Shown: positions 1-11,743, counted from the stretch's first letter. The stretch: 64,000 nucleotides of DNA from Ceratodon purpureus (GCA_014871385.1 CM026426.1:45556484-45620483), one strand, 5' to 3'. A program made the numbers and translations. The notes: generated by a model not told the origin, from the sequence alone.

Positions 1-1710
1 TGATCTCCATGACCAGGTTCAGGTTTTTCCAGAAGACGAGCTGGGCCTCCGTGTCCTCGGACTGCATGTCGCAAGTGGCGATTGTCATCACGCGGCAGTA
101 GGTGGCATCGTACACATGGCACGCCATCGTCGACCAATCTTTGACGTGTTTTAGATGGTCGAATATGATCCATGCGTTCTCCAAGTCTCCACCAGATTGC
201 ATTCGGCTGACCAAGTCGACCCCACTTCCCGGCCCGACCTCCGACATCTTGAAGACGAAGACTTTGTCACGCATAGATCCCTAACCAGGAAACCTATTCT
301 CTTGGTTATACACCCACAGACTGTTTCCACGGAGCTTAGTGATACCGTCCATGACTCCGTACCTTCTGTATTTTTTGAATGTCGCGACTTTGTTGCGGAT
401 TTTTGGTGACGCCATATCTTTGCATCGATCCAGAACAGGAACCAACTCCTCCATCGTCAGCTTCCTCGTTGGTGCATCCTCGGGCTATAGAAGGTAGCTC
501 CCGATGAGGTGTTTGCTCGCCTCCAAGACAACGGCGCTCTTCGTTGCTTTGTTGTTCATCTCTACCTGCTCTTCTATTAAGCTACTAATCTCTGCTTTAG
601 AGTCTCTGTAGTCTCCAACTTTCACTGGATGATCATGTGTTCCTATGTGAATACATGCTCTAGTCTGATTCGGTTTGCCCACAACGTAATAAATCTTAGC
701 CTCGCATGTAGCTACACATGATGGAGGTTCTTTACATACCTTGCACACTAGCGTGGAGTCAGATGGAGGAGGCTGATCCATGAGAAAAGCTTGCAGGATA
801 CACCCTTCGAACTCAGTCTCGTTAATCTCAAAGATCTTGGGAACACGCTTCAGGAAGTTACACTCCTCGTTGGTGCAGCGCAGCCATCCGAGGCTGTTCG
901 GACTTCGAAAAGAGAGTCCAAAGTCGTTTTTGATGTTTGTTGTGATGGTCTTGGTCCACAAGTGTCCGTCGTATCGTTTGTCCATTCCCTGCATTGACTT
1001 GGCGGCGAGCTTAGAGGATCCTGCAGCAGCTGGGGGCAACTCAAAAAGAACCTGACCATCAACTTCGCAGGCAAGTACTCTACTCTCTCGTGTCTAATTG
1101 TGGAATAGTCTATCTTCTTCAGAATGTTTTTTGACCCACGCGCCTTTGCAAGCTGTTGAAGGAGCGGAACAATGCTAACTGTGACCTTGGACAATGGAGG
1201 AGACACGTTGGAAGGAGGAGCATCAGCGTGGACCTCAGGCACCAACTTCACGGGACTGACTTCGTCATCAGTGGAGAGAGATATGACGGACGGACGAAGA
1301 GGTTTCTCTACATCTGAAGTCTCAGTACCAGGCTCGACTTTGACCTTGACATCACGAGGTAAGGGAGTCTGAATTGTGCAAGTAGAAGAGCGATGGCGGG
1401 TGAGGATCTCAGTGGATGCAGCCATCAGAGAATCAGTAAGACCATAGACTCTATAGGATCCAGGGAGGAGTCTCCACTGCAACATATTGTTTTCATCTCT
1501 CACTGAAGGTTGCCCGAGGGTGTGGGTAACCTCCGCAGTAACGTCATCAAAGATCTCCTCCTCTATACTAATGGAGTCCTCACGGAAATGGAATCTGAGA
1601 CTAAGGCGAAGAGAGGAAACTGTAGCTAGACCATTGTCATCTACGCGAAACCTAAGAGGGATGCCCATGCCTTGGGCATACAGACAGACCATCCCCATGA
1701 TCGCAGGCAA
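1..1710 (-). pseudogene. Transposase-like gene with GCM/WRKY-type zinc finger, 5' part, broken
   Basis: Reading leftward from about 1710, an N-terminal acidic, Ser/Pro-rich region leads, after a one-base frame change near 1060, into a zinc-finger-like block at 1039-485. That block has the pattern C-x4-C (CTNEEC), a CKVC pair and a THDHP ending, resembling the GCM/WRKY/FLYWCH-like fingers at the front of many Mutator-type transposases. The same frame continues to the window edge through two TAG stops (485-487 and 281-283). It ends in a stretch with YDATYCRVMTIATCDMQSED, which looks like the first-Asp region of a DDE transposase core. The rest of the catalytic core lies beyond position 1. Both stops are one C-to-T change from CAG. 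The transposase assignment is inferred from motif layout only. Confidence 0.5.
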
Positions 1711-1715
1711 GTGAA

Positions 1716-3140
1716 GCGTATTAGCGGAAAGAGGAGAAGAGTGAATTCACTAGCGAAGCGGTATCGCGAGAGCAAAGTGAGAGGAATGATGCATCGCTGT
1801 TGATCATTTTATTTAATTTCGAATGTCCACGTGGACGACTAAGTAATGATTCATTCTGTTACGAAACGAATGTATGATTTAAGAGAGACGGCGCCAACTA
1901 ATCAGAATGCAACTTTTGGCAGGTTTAAGTATGTAAGGTAATATTTTTATGACTCTATTTTAATAATTTGAAACGTGGAGCAGATTCTATTTGTCAGGAT
2001 GTATTATAAGATTAGAATGAGCCGTCTTTTAAATTCTACATTTAAATCAGTGAATATAAAAAGGAGCATGCATTGAAGTGCTTGAGTCAAATCTTTTAAT
2101 TTATAGTGTACTTGGAGGGGAGTAAAGGTTTTTGGGAAATGTTCTCAAATTCTCACTTTGAAATAGTCGTTGTCGGTGCCAAGTTCGCTTAAGCATGTTC
2201 AGGTGTATTTGAGCATGAGATGTTTACCACCGTCCATTGGTCAACTTGTGCATTCATCGTAAAGAAGATTAATGCACTCATCAGTTGCTGGAGGATAGTT
2301 CAGAGGGTTGTGGATTCGACAGAGTACTTTGGTGTAAATGATTCTTGAATCTTGGAGTTTGGCAATCTTCAATGAGGTTGAATTCGAGGGAATCGAAAAC
2401 ATGAACAAGTCAGTGTTGCATGTTTCAGGCTTTTCTTTCAGGGCAGGCACTGGACATCCTTGTAATTCAAAGTTCACATTGCAATAACACGCTGTGGATT
2501 TTGCATTGCAAGGATGTCGAATCTTTTCAAGTTGTGTGGTTCCTCACCAGATGACCACGCTACAGCTTGTGCATGAAATACACTGCACAGCAGAGAGAGG
2601 ATTCCATCTCGAGATTTTTTTCGCTCAAATGACCACTTTCAGAATCCGACTTGGTTTTGTTGGCATATACTGTCGGCATGTGAACTTTCTATCTGTTCAT
2701 TTGAAGTAAAGCATCGACTTTAGACAACTTTTGGTCATCTGTTTGGGACGTATTTTGTTTGACGTTCAGATTGATCCCAGTGCCGCGACTCCATCTGTGG
2801 AATAGAATCAGCCATGGTAATTAACTGCTGCAGGCCATCTGTTTTGATGATGTTTTGAAGCTGTAGGAGAGGCACTGATTGATGCATATTGTCGACACAT
2901 GGACATTGATAATAGTGAATTCTCCACAAGTTCATTCATGATTAGGATCAGTTGTATAAGATTGGATCAGCTGGCATATCTTGAATTGTAGGATTTTAGA
3001 CATCCTTATAACATTGTCTGAGAGGATAGAAAGCAGGCCTTGGGTGAGCTTGAAAGTCCGAGCATCCACACGGGCAACGAGGATGGGGTTCAAATTGAGA
3101 GCTGAATATCTGAGAGCTGAATCTCGAGGAATGTTTTTAC
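1716..3140. other. Spacer without recognisable gene
   Basis: AT-rich non-coding sequence upstream of the transposase-like gene. Short open frames on both strands show no recognisable domain or continuity. Nothing further is supported here. Confidence 0.5.
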
Positions 3141-3260
3141 TTTTAATTTGTAAAATTAAAAAAACCCCAAGCCTACTGTCGGCAACGATAGTAGGCCGGG
3201 GGCCTTGTACTCGTTTTGGGGATTTTTGAAAGTTTATTGGTGAATGGGAGCCTTGTGACA
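3141..3260. repeat. Hairpin repeat, copy 1 of 3
   Basis: About 120 bp. It begins in a TTTAATTTGTAAAATTAAA palindrome. The core CCTACTGTC-GGCAAC-GATAGTAGG forms a nine-pair stem with one G-T pair. Flanking AAAACCCCAAG and CTTG/TTTTGGGGATTTTT arms can pair outside the core, so the unit could fold as a nested hairpin. It ends in GGGAGCCTTGTGA. Confidence 0.7.
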
Positions 3261-3444
3261 TAGAATTTCTAACTTATGCATGAATGCTCCCAAAATTATA
3301 ACAACAATTTAAATGTTTTTGAGATGACTCCGTTTTCTGTTCATTTGGGTTGAGTATGAGGTTGATTATCTGGCCAGGTGCTCCAAATATTCACTCCTTA
3401 TAAGTATTCCAAGAGTGAATGAAATTTTGGAAGTTCAATATTTT

Positions 3445-3562
3445 ATTTAATTTGTAAAATTAAAAAAACCCCAAGCATACTGTTGCCAACGACAGTAGGC
3501 CGGAGGCCTTGCTCTCGGTTTCGGGATTTTTGGAAATTTATTGGTGAAAGGGAGCCTTGTGC
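3445..3562. repeat. Hairpin repeat, copy 2 of 3
   Basis: Same unit as at 3141-3260 with scattered substitutions. The core pairing is kept (CATACTGTT with GACAGTAGG), and the outer CCCCAAG and CGGGATTTTT arms are recognisable. It ends GGGAGCCTTGTGC. Confidence 0.65.
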
Positions 3563-3625
3563 ATTGTGTTGCTTGGTGCTTGTTGCTTGGTGCTTGTCCT
3601 AAGTCTGCTGCTGCTTGTCACTTGT

Positions 3626-3742
3626 ATTTAATTTTTAAAATTAAATGGCCCCAAGCCTACTGTCCGCAACGATAGTAGGCCGGGGGCCTTGTACTCGTTT
3701 TGGGGATTTTTGAAAGTTTATTGGTGAATGGGAGCCTTGTGA
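3626..3742. repeat. Hairpin repeat, copy 3 of 3
   Basis: Third copy, closest to copy 1. Here the stem is longer because GGCCCCAAGCCTACTGTC can pair with GATAGTAGGCCGGGGGCC around a CGCAAC loop. It ends about 80 bp before the start of the ParB/methyltransferase gene. Confidence 0.7.
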
Positions 3743-4573
3743 TGGTTGTGGCTTTTTATAAATTGTTTTTGATTGTGTGAAAATTCATATAGTTGCTGTT
3801 TTTTCTAATACTCATATAGTTGTTTATGAATAAGGAGTCAGATGAATATAACTTGGGGAGCGAACCTCAAGACCCGACGCCAGCAGAGACCGAGGTATTT
3901 CATTCGATTTACAATTTACATTGATTTCTTATGTTTAAGAATTTGAGTTCGTCCTGTACTATTCTTTGTTTACTACTCTTATAAAATTGGAATATAATCC
4001 TCACTTCATTTCTTCTACTATAGGTATCATCCGATGCTCCTGAGCTGTCCGCCACTTCCCCCATTTCTGTGATCAATGTTTCCGATCTTTTGGATTCATT
4101 TGATCAGCACTGTACCTGTGATGTAGCAAACCCTGTAGGTGTGGAAAGTGGACCTTTCGAGGTCCACTCTCCACAGTACATGCCTACCTCTCCAGTGTAT
4201 GAGCCAACCTCCCCGGGCTAGATGCCCACGTCTCCTCCATAGGGCTGCCCGCCGATGTCTCCACCCTCTCCTTTCTCGCCGATTAGAGTCAGGAGGCCAG
4301 CCCATGTGGTCTTTGCCCTTCCAACAATTCTGCCGTGCCCTGTCCAACAAACCAGGCGATTTTGGAGGAGGCGCCGTCACAGGAACCGTAGACAATCTAA
4401 GGAGTACTATAGTCAAGCATCACGTAGATAGTTCGTTCAATCACAGATGATAATTGAGTTGTTACAAGAGAGATGACAGTATGAAGATATATTGTTACTT
4501 TCTTTTACATACTTGTCTTCTTTGCATGACTTTCTGCAATTGTGATTCTTCTCCTAATTTGCACACCTTCAGG

Positions 4574-5160
4574 CAGGTTACGCAAACACAAGATGTGTTG
4601 GTCAAACCATCTTGTCCAATACACTTGAAGAGTGCTAGAGAAGGGGAATTGCAACATCAAACACAACACAAGGTGGACTCTATAGCCGTCATCAACAACC
4701 TCAGGATCAAGCCATCGCAGAAGTCCCGAATGTTGGTATCCCTGTGCAGGATGATCTCAATGGCCAAGGTTAGACCAGTTGGCGAAATGGGGGTACAGCA
4801 TTTGGAGCGAGAGTTTGTTAAGGGATATAGAGATGGGGACCGCGTCATGTACATCTCTATGTACAACAATGAAGAGCAGACAAGAGATGTTACGGATGAG
4901 CTCATGGCCGGTTGGAGCCCATTATGGAGGGACGCGAATGATGCTTTTGAATATGAGATTCAAAGAGACGAGGAGTGGTCGCAGTTCTCGGGGAAGATGT
5001 TTTTTGTCTGAGAAGGTAACCATCGCCTCTCAGCATGGCTTCGTCATTTCAACAAGCAGCATGCAGACGACCCGTCATGGCACATATCTGAGCACTGCAT
5101 AGTACTCAACCCCCGCGGCCATGTTGGCAATCTTCTTCACGCAATGCATGACATCAACTG
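4574..5160 (+). other. ParB-like domain exon within the fusion gene
   Basis: The exon encodes a stretch with KVRPVGEMGVQHLEREF followed by FV-stop-EGNHRLSAWLRHF. In ParB/sulfiredoxin-fold proteins, an early conserved 'I.p...' strand and a later '.DG.HR..A' motif are typical, and EGNHRLSAW fits the second. The TGA at 5009-5011 sits one residue before this motif and is one transition from TGG. Assignment rests on motif and spacing alone; no HTH domain of the bacterial partition ParB type is apparent. Confidence 0.5.
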
Positions 5161-7212
5161 GTATTTACTTGTATTTTTTTCCCTACTGCTTCATTCATAC
5201 TCCTATATAATCTCTATTATTCATCTAACGTATTTTTTGTACTTCCAGGTCGACTGTGAATGACCACGTCAAGAGTAATCTTCCAGCAAAATTGTTTCGA
5301 ATTTGCTCATTCGGAATGATGAAGCTAGAGGAGTTTAAAGACCTACTGACTCCTGAAGAATTTGATGCATGTTTGAAGAACAAGCCACCTAATCCGTCAT
5401 GGTTTTCCTTGACAACAAAAGTTTTCATCGCATTTCTGTACCAAGTAAGTTCTACCTCCTCTCTCTATTTGCTTATTATTATTCAATAGTCATGGAATTC
5501 TCTAGGGTTTTTTTATCTTTCTACAGCGGGAAATCGCTGTGGCCTCTGATGAAGCAGCCATGGCCTACCGCAACAAGACACCCGAGGATGAGCAGTCTGC
5601 AAGTGCGGTTTGGGATGTCATGAATGAGGCATCAAATAGACTGGTCAAAGCCATCAAGAAGAAGGACTTTACCAAGTACTTGGCCATTGCAAATCCCAAG
5701 AACGGTAACGACTTCCTCCATGAGGTGACTCCCTGATCAATGTTCAGTTCATTATTTCGTATGACTTCAATAATTTCTGTATTAATACATTTTAAAACTT
5801 TGGTGCTTCTTGCAGATCAATCGCCATTTTAGTGACAACAATAAACCTAAGATGTCACTCGATAAGCTTCAGAAGATTGTTCCAGCGGCCGTTGAGGCCA
5901 AGTACAAGGCTCGTTGAGGTGGTGGAACTCATCTCTGAGTTCCCGAATGTCTTATCGATTTCTGCCAGCTGAATTCAAAGACACCGAATTCGACCCATCG
6001 TTGAACAAAGCTTCATTCTGGGCTGAGGTAAGTTTCATTCGAAAACCTTTCCAATTCCGTGTTCCTTTATTATCTTACGGAATTATTTCTCGTTGCTACT
6101 GATATGAATTATGTACTATAGTTGGAGGAAGCAGTCATCAACGAGGTCGAGGACATATTCAAGGCAGAGAACCTCGATATCAATTGGAAGGCATTTCCTG
6201 ATGTCCAACAGCCGGGCGATTTTGTCGAGAGTTCACGTATTCTGTTGTGGGACAAGGCCTTCCTTACGTTCATTGGAAAGAAGGCTGAGAAGCCCTTCGA
6301 CAAGATGTCCAACTTCGCTAAATTCCCTGGAACCGCTCAAGTTGTCAAGCGGGTTACTTACCGGTTCGTTACCTAACTTAATTGCATTTAAATTTCATAA
6401 TTTTCACTCTACTTCGTTCTTATACTAACCTTCTAAATGTCTTCCCTTAAGTACTTCAAGAGAGAGCTTCTATTGAAAGGGGCCATCACGGTCCAGCAAC
6501 TCCCGAAGTACTTCAATGCTTGGAAGCAGACAAAATCCGACCAGTGTATGTACTCTCTCCAGCAGATAAAAAGGTACAAAGCAACTCACCTCGATGCTGG
6601 ATGCTGGTATCTTGATTGTATTGGTGGTTTCACTATTGACTCCGAGGCGGACGTTAAGATGCTACACGATGGGGGTGAGGTGGTGGTCGAAGACTCGGTG
6701 GACGGTGTAGAGGATCACGAAGGAGAGGAGGATCAATCATCTGCTCCTCCACCAAAGAAAGGGAGAGGGCGGCGACTTAAATCACTACGTTCTCAATCAG
6801 AGGCATCACAGCGAACCGGTGCGGAGTCTTCCGCGCCACGGCAAAAGGCACCGGAGCCCTCTCCAGGTAATGTCGTTACAAAGCCTTCTTCAACTTCTTC
6901 GCCGGCTCCTTCCTCGATCAGTGCTTCCGAGATCACCAGAAGTTTCCTTGAGCAGAGGAAAACGAAGCAATTTCCGCAGACTACCTCTTCTGCTGGAACT
7001 CCAAATTCCTCACAGGTTTATGTCGTCAACTCCTCTGTGGATTCGGTTCTGCTTCGACACAAGGAGCTCTCTAACGTGGGTGGCAATCACGAATGGAACA
7101 AGGCTCTAGACATCGTTCAAATGGTATGATCTATTTCTTAGTACTTTGCCTTCAATACGTACATTCCTGTAAATCTTTTAGTGTCTAACTCTTTTTTCCT
7201 TCCTTACTCAAG

Positions 7213-8194
7213 TTTGGTGCAGGCCGCAAGACCCGAGTTCCGCCAAGATGCATAGAGCAGAATCACTTGGGATTTGACTTGATCATTGCCGACATTCCTA
7301 AGAATCTTCCGGTTCCTACAATATCCAATCCCTCCTACGTCACTCCATCTTGGAACAAACGTGGTAAGGAGTATTTGGAGGAACTCTTCAAATTTGCAAG
7401 ACATTACTTGCAGTATGATGGTGCTCTTTGCATAATCCACAACAACGACCAAGATCTGACTTCGAAGATTTCTGAAGTGGCTACTGTTGATGGCTTCGTG
7501 CAACACCGAGACAGGTGGGGCTTCAATGCACTGGGCTTGGCTCACCCTACGATCCCCGGCTCCTTGGTATGTACATCATAATCATTCCTTGTCTTTGCAT
7601 TCTACTAAGCTTTCTTATTAAATACACTCACATATTTTGGTGTTCCGCAGTCTCTTTCATTCTGGGTGCGCGTCTTCATTCGTGGTGGCCATCCCCCATC
7701 GAAGTTCCCTTTTCAAACGAAGAAATCCGATGTCGTCTACAACGACCTCCACATTACCAAGTGTGATGCCATTCTCAACTTCACCGACGTGGAATCGCAG
7801 CACATGAATGGGGAGGTGCCGTGGAGAGGCCCAAGGGAGAAAGCCCCTGAGATGATGCAGGGCATAATTGAGGAGATGACCAAGCCCGGTGACATAGTCT
7901 TCGAGGGGACGGCAGGAACAGGTAGTCCTCCATTAACAGTTTCTGCATTTCCAATCCTCTGATTTTCTCCACAGGGACTCACTTCTTTCCTGTGCTACGT
8001 GTTTTCAGGTGCCTCCCTCAAGGCTTGCCAGAGTATTGGTCGTCATATTATACCTTGTGAGGACGACGAAGCCATATTCAACGCCCTTCTCAAACCGTAT
8101 ATGGCTACGTCATCCGCCATGGGCCCTCCAAAACATCCTAGACCGGCAGCAGTTGAAGATGCACCTCCGAAGAGAGTAAGACGAGATAAGTACT
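7213..8194 (+). other. Beta-class N6/N4 amino-DNA-methyltransferase-like core, three exons
   Basis: Read across exons 7213-7566, 7651-7921 and 8009-8194, the order matches the N6_N4_Mtase fold. First comes a catalytic-strand region, FDLIIADIPKNLP, then a 'YDGALCIIHN' strand. Next is a variable region, then 'REKAPEMMQGIIEE' followed by the SAM-binding loop GDIVFEGTAGTG-ASLKACQSIGR. The codon for the last Gly of that loop is split by the 7922-8008 intron and restored by splicing. The expected catalytic motif (D/S)PP(Y/F) reads ADIP, so activity may be altered or lost. A basic tail ends near 8194. Confidence 0.72.
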
Positions 8195-8957
8195 GTAAGT
8201 TCTCTACATTTTCTTACTTCAAAGTTAGTTTCCTTTGCTTCTTTACTGATTCCATCTTCACCCACTTATTCTTACCACTCTCGATTTTAACTTGCAGAGT
8301 AGTTGCGGCAAGACCGCCACACAGACCAAGGCCCGTCTCCATTCCATCGTTGCGTCTTCATTCCAGTCCAATTCAGCCTTATATACTTCCGCATTATGCA
8401 GAGGGCTTAGCACAAGCGCTCCAATCTGGAGCTCATTCATATGTTCCTAGTTGGCCAACTACTTTTGATCCCAGGGCCCTTCTATTTGTTGATGAAGAGG
8501 CTGTAGAAGGAGATTCCGAGTCATCTAGTTCTGAGAGTGGAAGTAGCGATTGTAGCATGTTTTGAGTTTGAAGGAGGCTTCGGTCTATCATTGTTTTCAT
8601 TTGATTTGATTTGATTTAATTGGAGCTCATTGCGTAATCCTTCGTCTACTCTACTACCCTAAACCTAAACTTGTTATGATTCTCATTTCCAGTTTGTATC
8701 TGTGTATGTAAAGGATGAAATGTCACATCTGTAATGCTCAACATGTAACATGAACAATGAAATGTAAAAAGTGAAATGCTCAAAAATATATATATTGCTG
8801 TAATTACTTTCTTAATCATTCAAAATCTCACCCTAACCCATAGCCATGTTACCTACTCTTGGGAGAGATCCAGATACCATCTCTCGGAGAAATTTTCTCT
8901 CCTTCTTGCACATCTAAGACCTGATTTCCATTGGCCAATAGCAATGACCCAACTGAT
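8195..8957. other. 3' flank of the methyltransferase gene
   Basis: After a good donor at 8195 and an acceptor near 8297, the spliced frame meets two consecutive TAG codons. An alternative open frame runs to 8565 but has no recognisable content. The remainder is AT-rich spacer. Confidence 0.35.
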
Positions 8958-9407
8958 CTAACTCAACGCAACTAAGTTCTTCAAGGATGCTGTCTCTAAC
9001 CTCTCGTTGTAAATTGGATTTGCAAGTTTCCACGAACTCCTAAAAACACTCCAGTTGATGTTGAACCGATTAACTTCGTATTCATCCTTTGGACTCCAAT
9101 GGCGACCCTCGTACAAAAAGTAATCCCACCTTGCTAGCCGAAGGCATGCGTATTCAGGACTGCTGTCAATCTCACGCTTCCAACTCTTCGAGACAGCACG
9201 AGCGTTCTCGACGTCTACAAACGTGATAACAGTCGCAGGAGTCCAACCCTGCGTTGCACTAGGATCTATATGATCCTAGGGGTTAGGCCCATCCGCCATC
9301 CGCTTAAGCAAATCCTGAAAAATTTTACCGGCCATGACCTCAAATGAATCTCCCATACCTTCAAACAACTCCCTAGCAAGTACAAGCTTAAGTTCTACAT
9401 AAATCAT
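8958..9407 (-). pseudogene. Small F-box-like gene remnant with one internal stop
   Basis: From the ATG at 9407 a 150-codon frame runs to TAG at 8958-8960, interrupted once by TAG at 9276-9278. The sequence has a leading hydrophobic/acidic helix (KIFQDLLKRMADG). This is followed by ENARAVSKSWKREIDSSPEY and CLRLARWDYFLYEG, a layout recalling plant F-box-like proteins, where an 'R.vSk.W' helix follows the Skp1-binding helices. The call is tentative; the sequence could equally be an unrelated small helical protein. Confidence 0.35.
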
Positions 9408-9409
9408 TG

Positions 9410-9960
9410 AACTAATACAACTCCAAGGACGTCTGCTAAGGTTTAAATAGATCGTTGCTTGACACTTAAGCTAGGACTGGTCTTATCTAAAGACGGAGAA
9501 ATCTTCGACGAAGACAAGCAATCTGACTTGGTGTACATCTTGGTTTCAGCTACTCCATTATTGTACACGAACTCTGAAATATTCCACAAACTTTTAAAAC
9601 CATTTCTTTTTGCTCGTTTCGAGTTTTCTTATTCCTTGAATTCTTTAATATCTAAAAACATCATGCTGGAATACTTGTATCTATATCCAATAAGGGACCA
9701 AATCTAAAGGAATGTATGCATGACGTCATCATGACATCAGCCCTAATTTGTACCTCAATAAACAAACGTAGGAAGTTCTTAACAGCCTAAACCCTGAAGT
9801 CCACGTTAATATACTCTTTTCTTAAAAATAGTAACAAAATCATGCCTTAATTTAGTAATTTTCCACGGTTATAGGGTCTACTTTGCTTTTGAAAATTTGG
9901 CTAATTGTCATTTCTGTGCTCTCCATTCTGTGCTCTCCACTCTCCGCTCTACGCTCTCCG
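9410..9960. other. Spacer without recognisable gene
   Basis: AT-rich sequence. A plus-strand open frame at 9459-9707 has no recognisable motif. A short run of CTCTCCRCTCT-type repeats lies at about 9915-9962. Confidence 0.4.
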
Positions 9961-10037
9961 CTCACATACGAACTTTCTCGTAGGGGCAGCAAACCAGGAT
10001 CGCCTTTGGCAGGAGCGGGCCGTTTGTTGAGATGAGT

Positions 10038-11743
10038 TTATGGACCAGGGGAGTCTCCAGTGACATGCTTGGCTTTCTTCCGCGTAAGCGCGGGTAGAGA
10101 GGGGCCAGCGGGCTTCTTGCTAGCAGCAGAGAGTTTGCTGCCATCATGTGGTGAAGCTTGCTCTGACAGAAGAATCTTCTCAGCCAGGCGTAATTCTTCC
10201 GCAGCCTTGGGGTTAAGGTTGAAGCCCCACTGTCCAAGCCACCCTCCAGTCATATCGAGCGCGCAACGGCGACATCCGGCGTCCTAGGAGAAAAACGCCT
10301 CACACATACAATGGGGATATGCCAAGCAGCCGCAAGTTAGTGGTACGCAGCAAGTGTCAACAAAGTAACGCTCGCAGAAGGGGCATTGGTCATTCAGGGC
10401 TACTGGCAACAACTGAAACTCCCATGGGTAACAAGCCAGCACTTTCTTTGGTCCCAAGGTTGCTGATGCCAACTCCAAGGCCGAGATCTCCGCTGTCGTC
10501 GCGGCAATTTCAGCATGTTGTTTCTCCTCATCGGCTTCCATCTCCTTGAACTTCTTGTAGATTCTGTCAATGCGACCATGGGCCTCCTCAGCTGCCTTGC
10601 TTGCAAGAGACAGCTTGTCTTGACCTAAGCGGGCCATCTGATCAAAGCGCCTCTTCTATTGATTGTTGCCAGCAGCCGCGGCCTTCTTGCCGGCCTCGCG
10701 GGCGGAGAAGACGTCCTCATAGAGCTTGGACTTTTTTCCTTGCAAAATCAAGCTTCACGCGGTCCCGTTTGGCCTCCACCTTCACAAGTGCGGCCTCCAA
10801 CGACTTCTTCTTGAGGCGCTGCTGCTCTAGGACGTGCTTCGGATCCATTGCCACCAAGGCCTGCTCCGTGATGGCAACGGCAGGAGGCTTCTGCTCTCTT
10901 CCACGGTCTCCGCAGGGGCGGGCAGGGATCTTGGAGCTGTCACCTTCTTCGCCTGCACGGCCTTCACTGCCTAGGAGGTGGCTCCAACTGTCTGGCCTCC
11001 TCGAGGTTCTTCATCCCCTTTGCCGTTGTTCTTGCTGCCAGCACCGCCGGGGATGTACTAGCACGGAAGTTGATGATGGCTAAGACCTGCTCCCTCAAGG
11101 ACGGAGGTGTCAGCTTCACGAGATTCCGCGCCGCCTGCTTCTCACGCGCCTTCTGAAGGACCTCTGCCTTCTGGGCGAAGTTGACATCCTCGCCCTCTAT
11201 AAAGAAGAGGTGGCACATTCAAAGGAAGGAAGTCCCGAATGCGCCATTGTCAGGGTCACCTCCATAAGTCTTTCAATAGATCTGCAAGTAAGTCCTTACG
11301 GCCTCCCCATTGTCACAGTCAGCAACGTAGTGCCGCCCAGAAGACCGCTCTGGCTATGCCTCGATGAAGGAGGACTTCTTGAGGTCGGAGAACTTGTACC
11401 CCACGTTGGAGAGCCCCAAGATGCGGTGGAAGAACTCTACATCGTAGTCGACTGTCTGCCTATCCAGCAGAAATGGGGCGAGGTGGTGGAGCTGACCTAC
11501 GAGTGCAGAGAGTAAGGCCTCCAAATCAAACGCATCGTCCCACGGCGTCTCAACTCCTTCCTCCTCCTTGCTGTCAGCAACCCTGTGGTCGTCCTTCTTT
11601 ACCTTCCTCTTGGCCTGATCCTCTTCCCTAGAAGCCGTGGCCTTTCCCTTCCTATGGCTGGATATCCCTGGCGCTCGTAGTGCAAAAACAACACAATTTA
11701 TGACAGGGGGATCACGCATGGCAGCTGAAAAAGGAAAGACCAC
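10038..11743 (-). pseudogene. Coiled-coil protein gene with C-terminal RING-like zinc-binding region, broken
   Basis: The best preserved part reads leftward from about 10850. A Lys/Glu/Ala-rich coiled coil (EQQRLKKKSLEAALVKV onward) has a one-base shift in an A-run near 10735. A TAG at 10656-10658 follows, then the frame from 10637 continues the coiled coil into CPFC-x8-CC-VPLTCGC-LAYPHC-MCEAFFS. The next TAG (10284-10286) interrupts a frame that goes straight on to DAGCRRC and a basic tail ending at 10038. Together the Cys/His pairs look like a RING-type cross-brace. Upstream remnants (11218-10964 and 11743-11354) are Lys/Glu-rich and out of frame. No family was recognised; an E3-ligase-like role would only be a guess. 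Confidence 0.45.

Larger units (their letters stand above)
3826..8194 (+). pseudogene. ParB-like / amino-DNA-methyltransferase fusion gene, multi-exon, mutated in its 5' half
   Basis: Plausible GT-AG exons by eye: 3826-3894, 4024-~4478, 4574-~5160, 5249-~5444, 5527-5724, 5816-6027, 6122-~6363, ~6452-7121, 7213-7566, 7651-7921 and 8009-8194. The start ATG at 3826 opens a 23-codon exon that splices in frame. Order of parts: Tyr/Pro/Thr/Ser-rich segment, ParB-like domain, helical middle, Ser/Pro-rich linker (~6660-7010), methyltransferase core. Lesions: TAG codons near 4219 and 4240, TGA at 5009-5011 inside the ParB motif, and frame changes in the 5816-6027 exon. From 6122 to 8194 the exons are open and join in frame. 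Bacteria and phages carry ParB plus N6/N4 methylase fusions, so this may be a mobile-element gene of that ancestry. Protein end at 8194 is uncertain. Confidence 0.65.
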
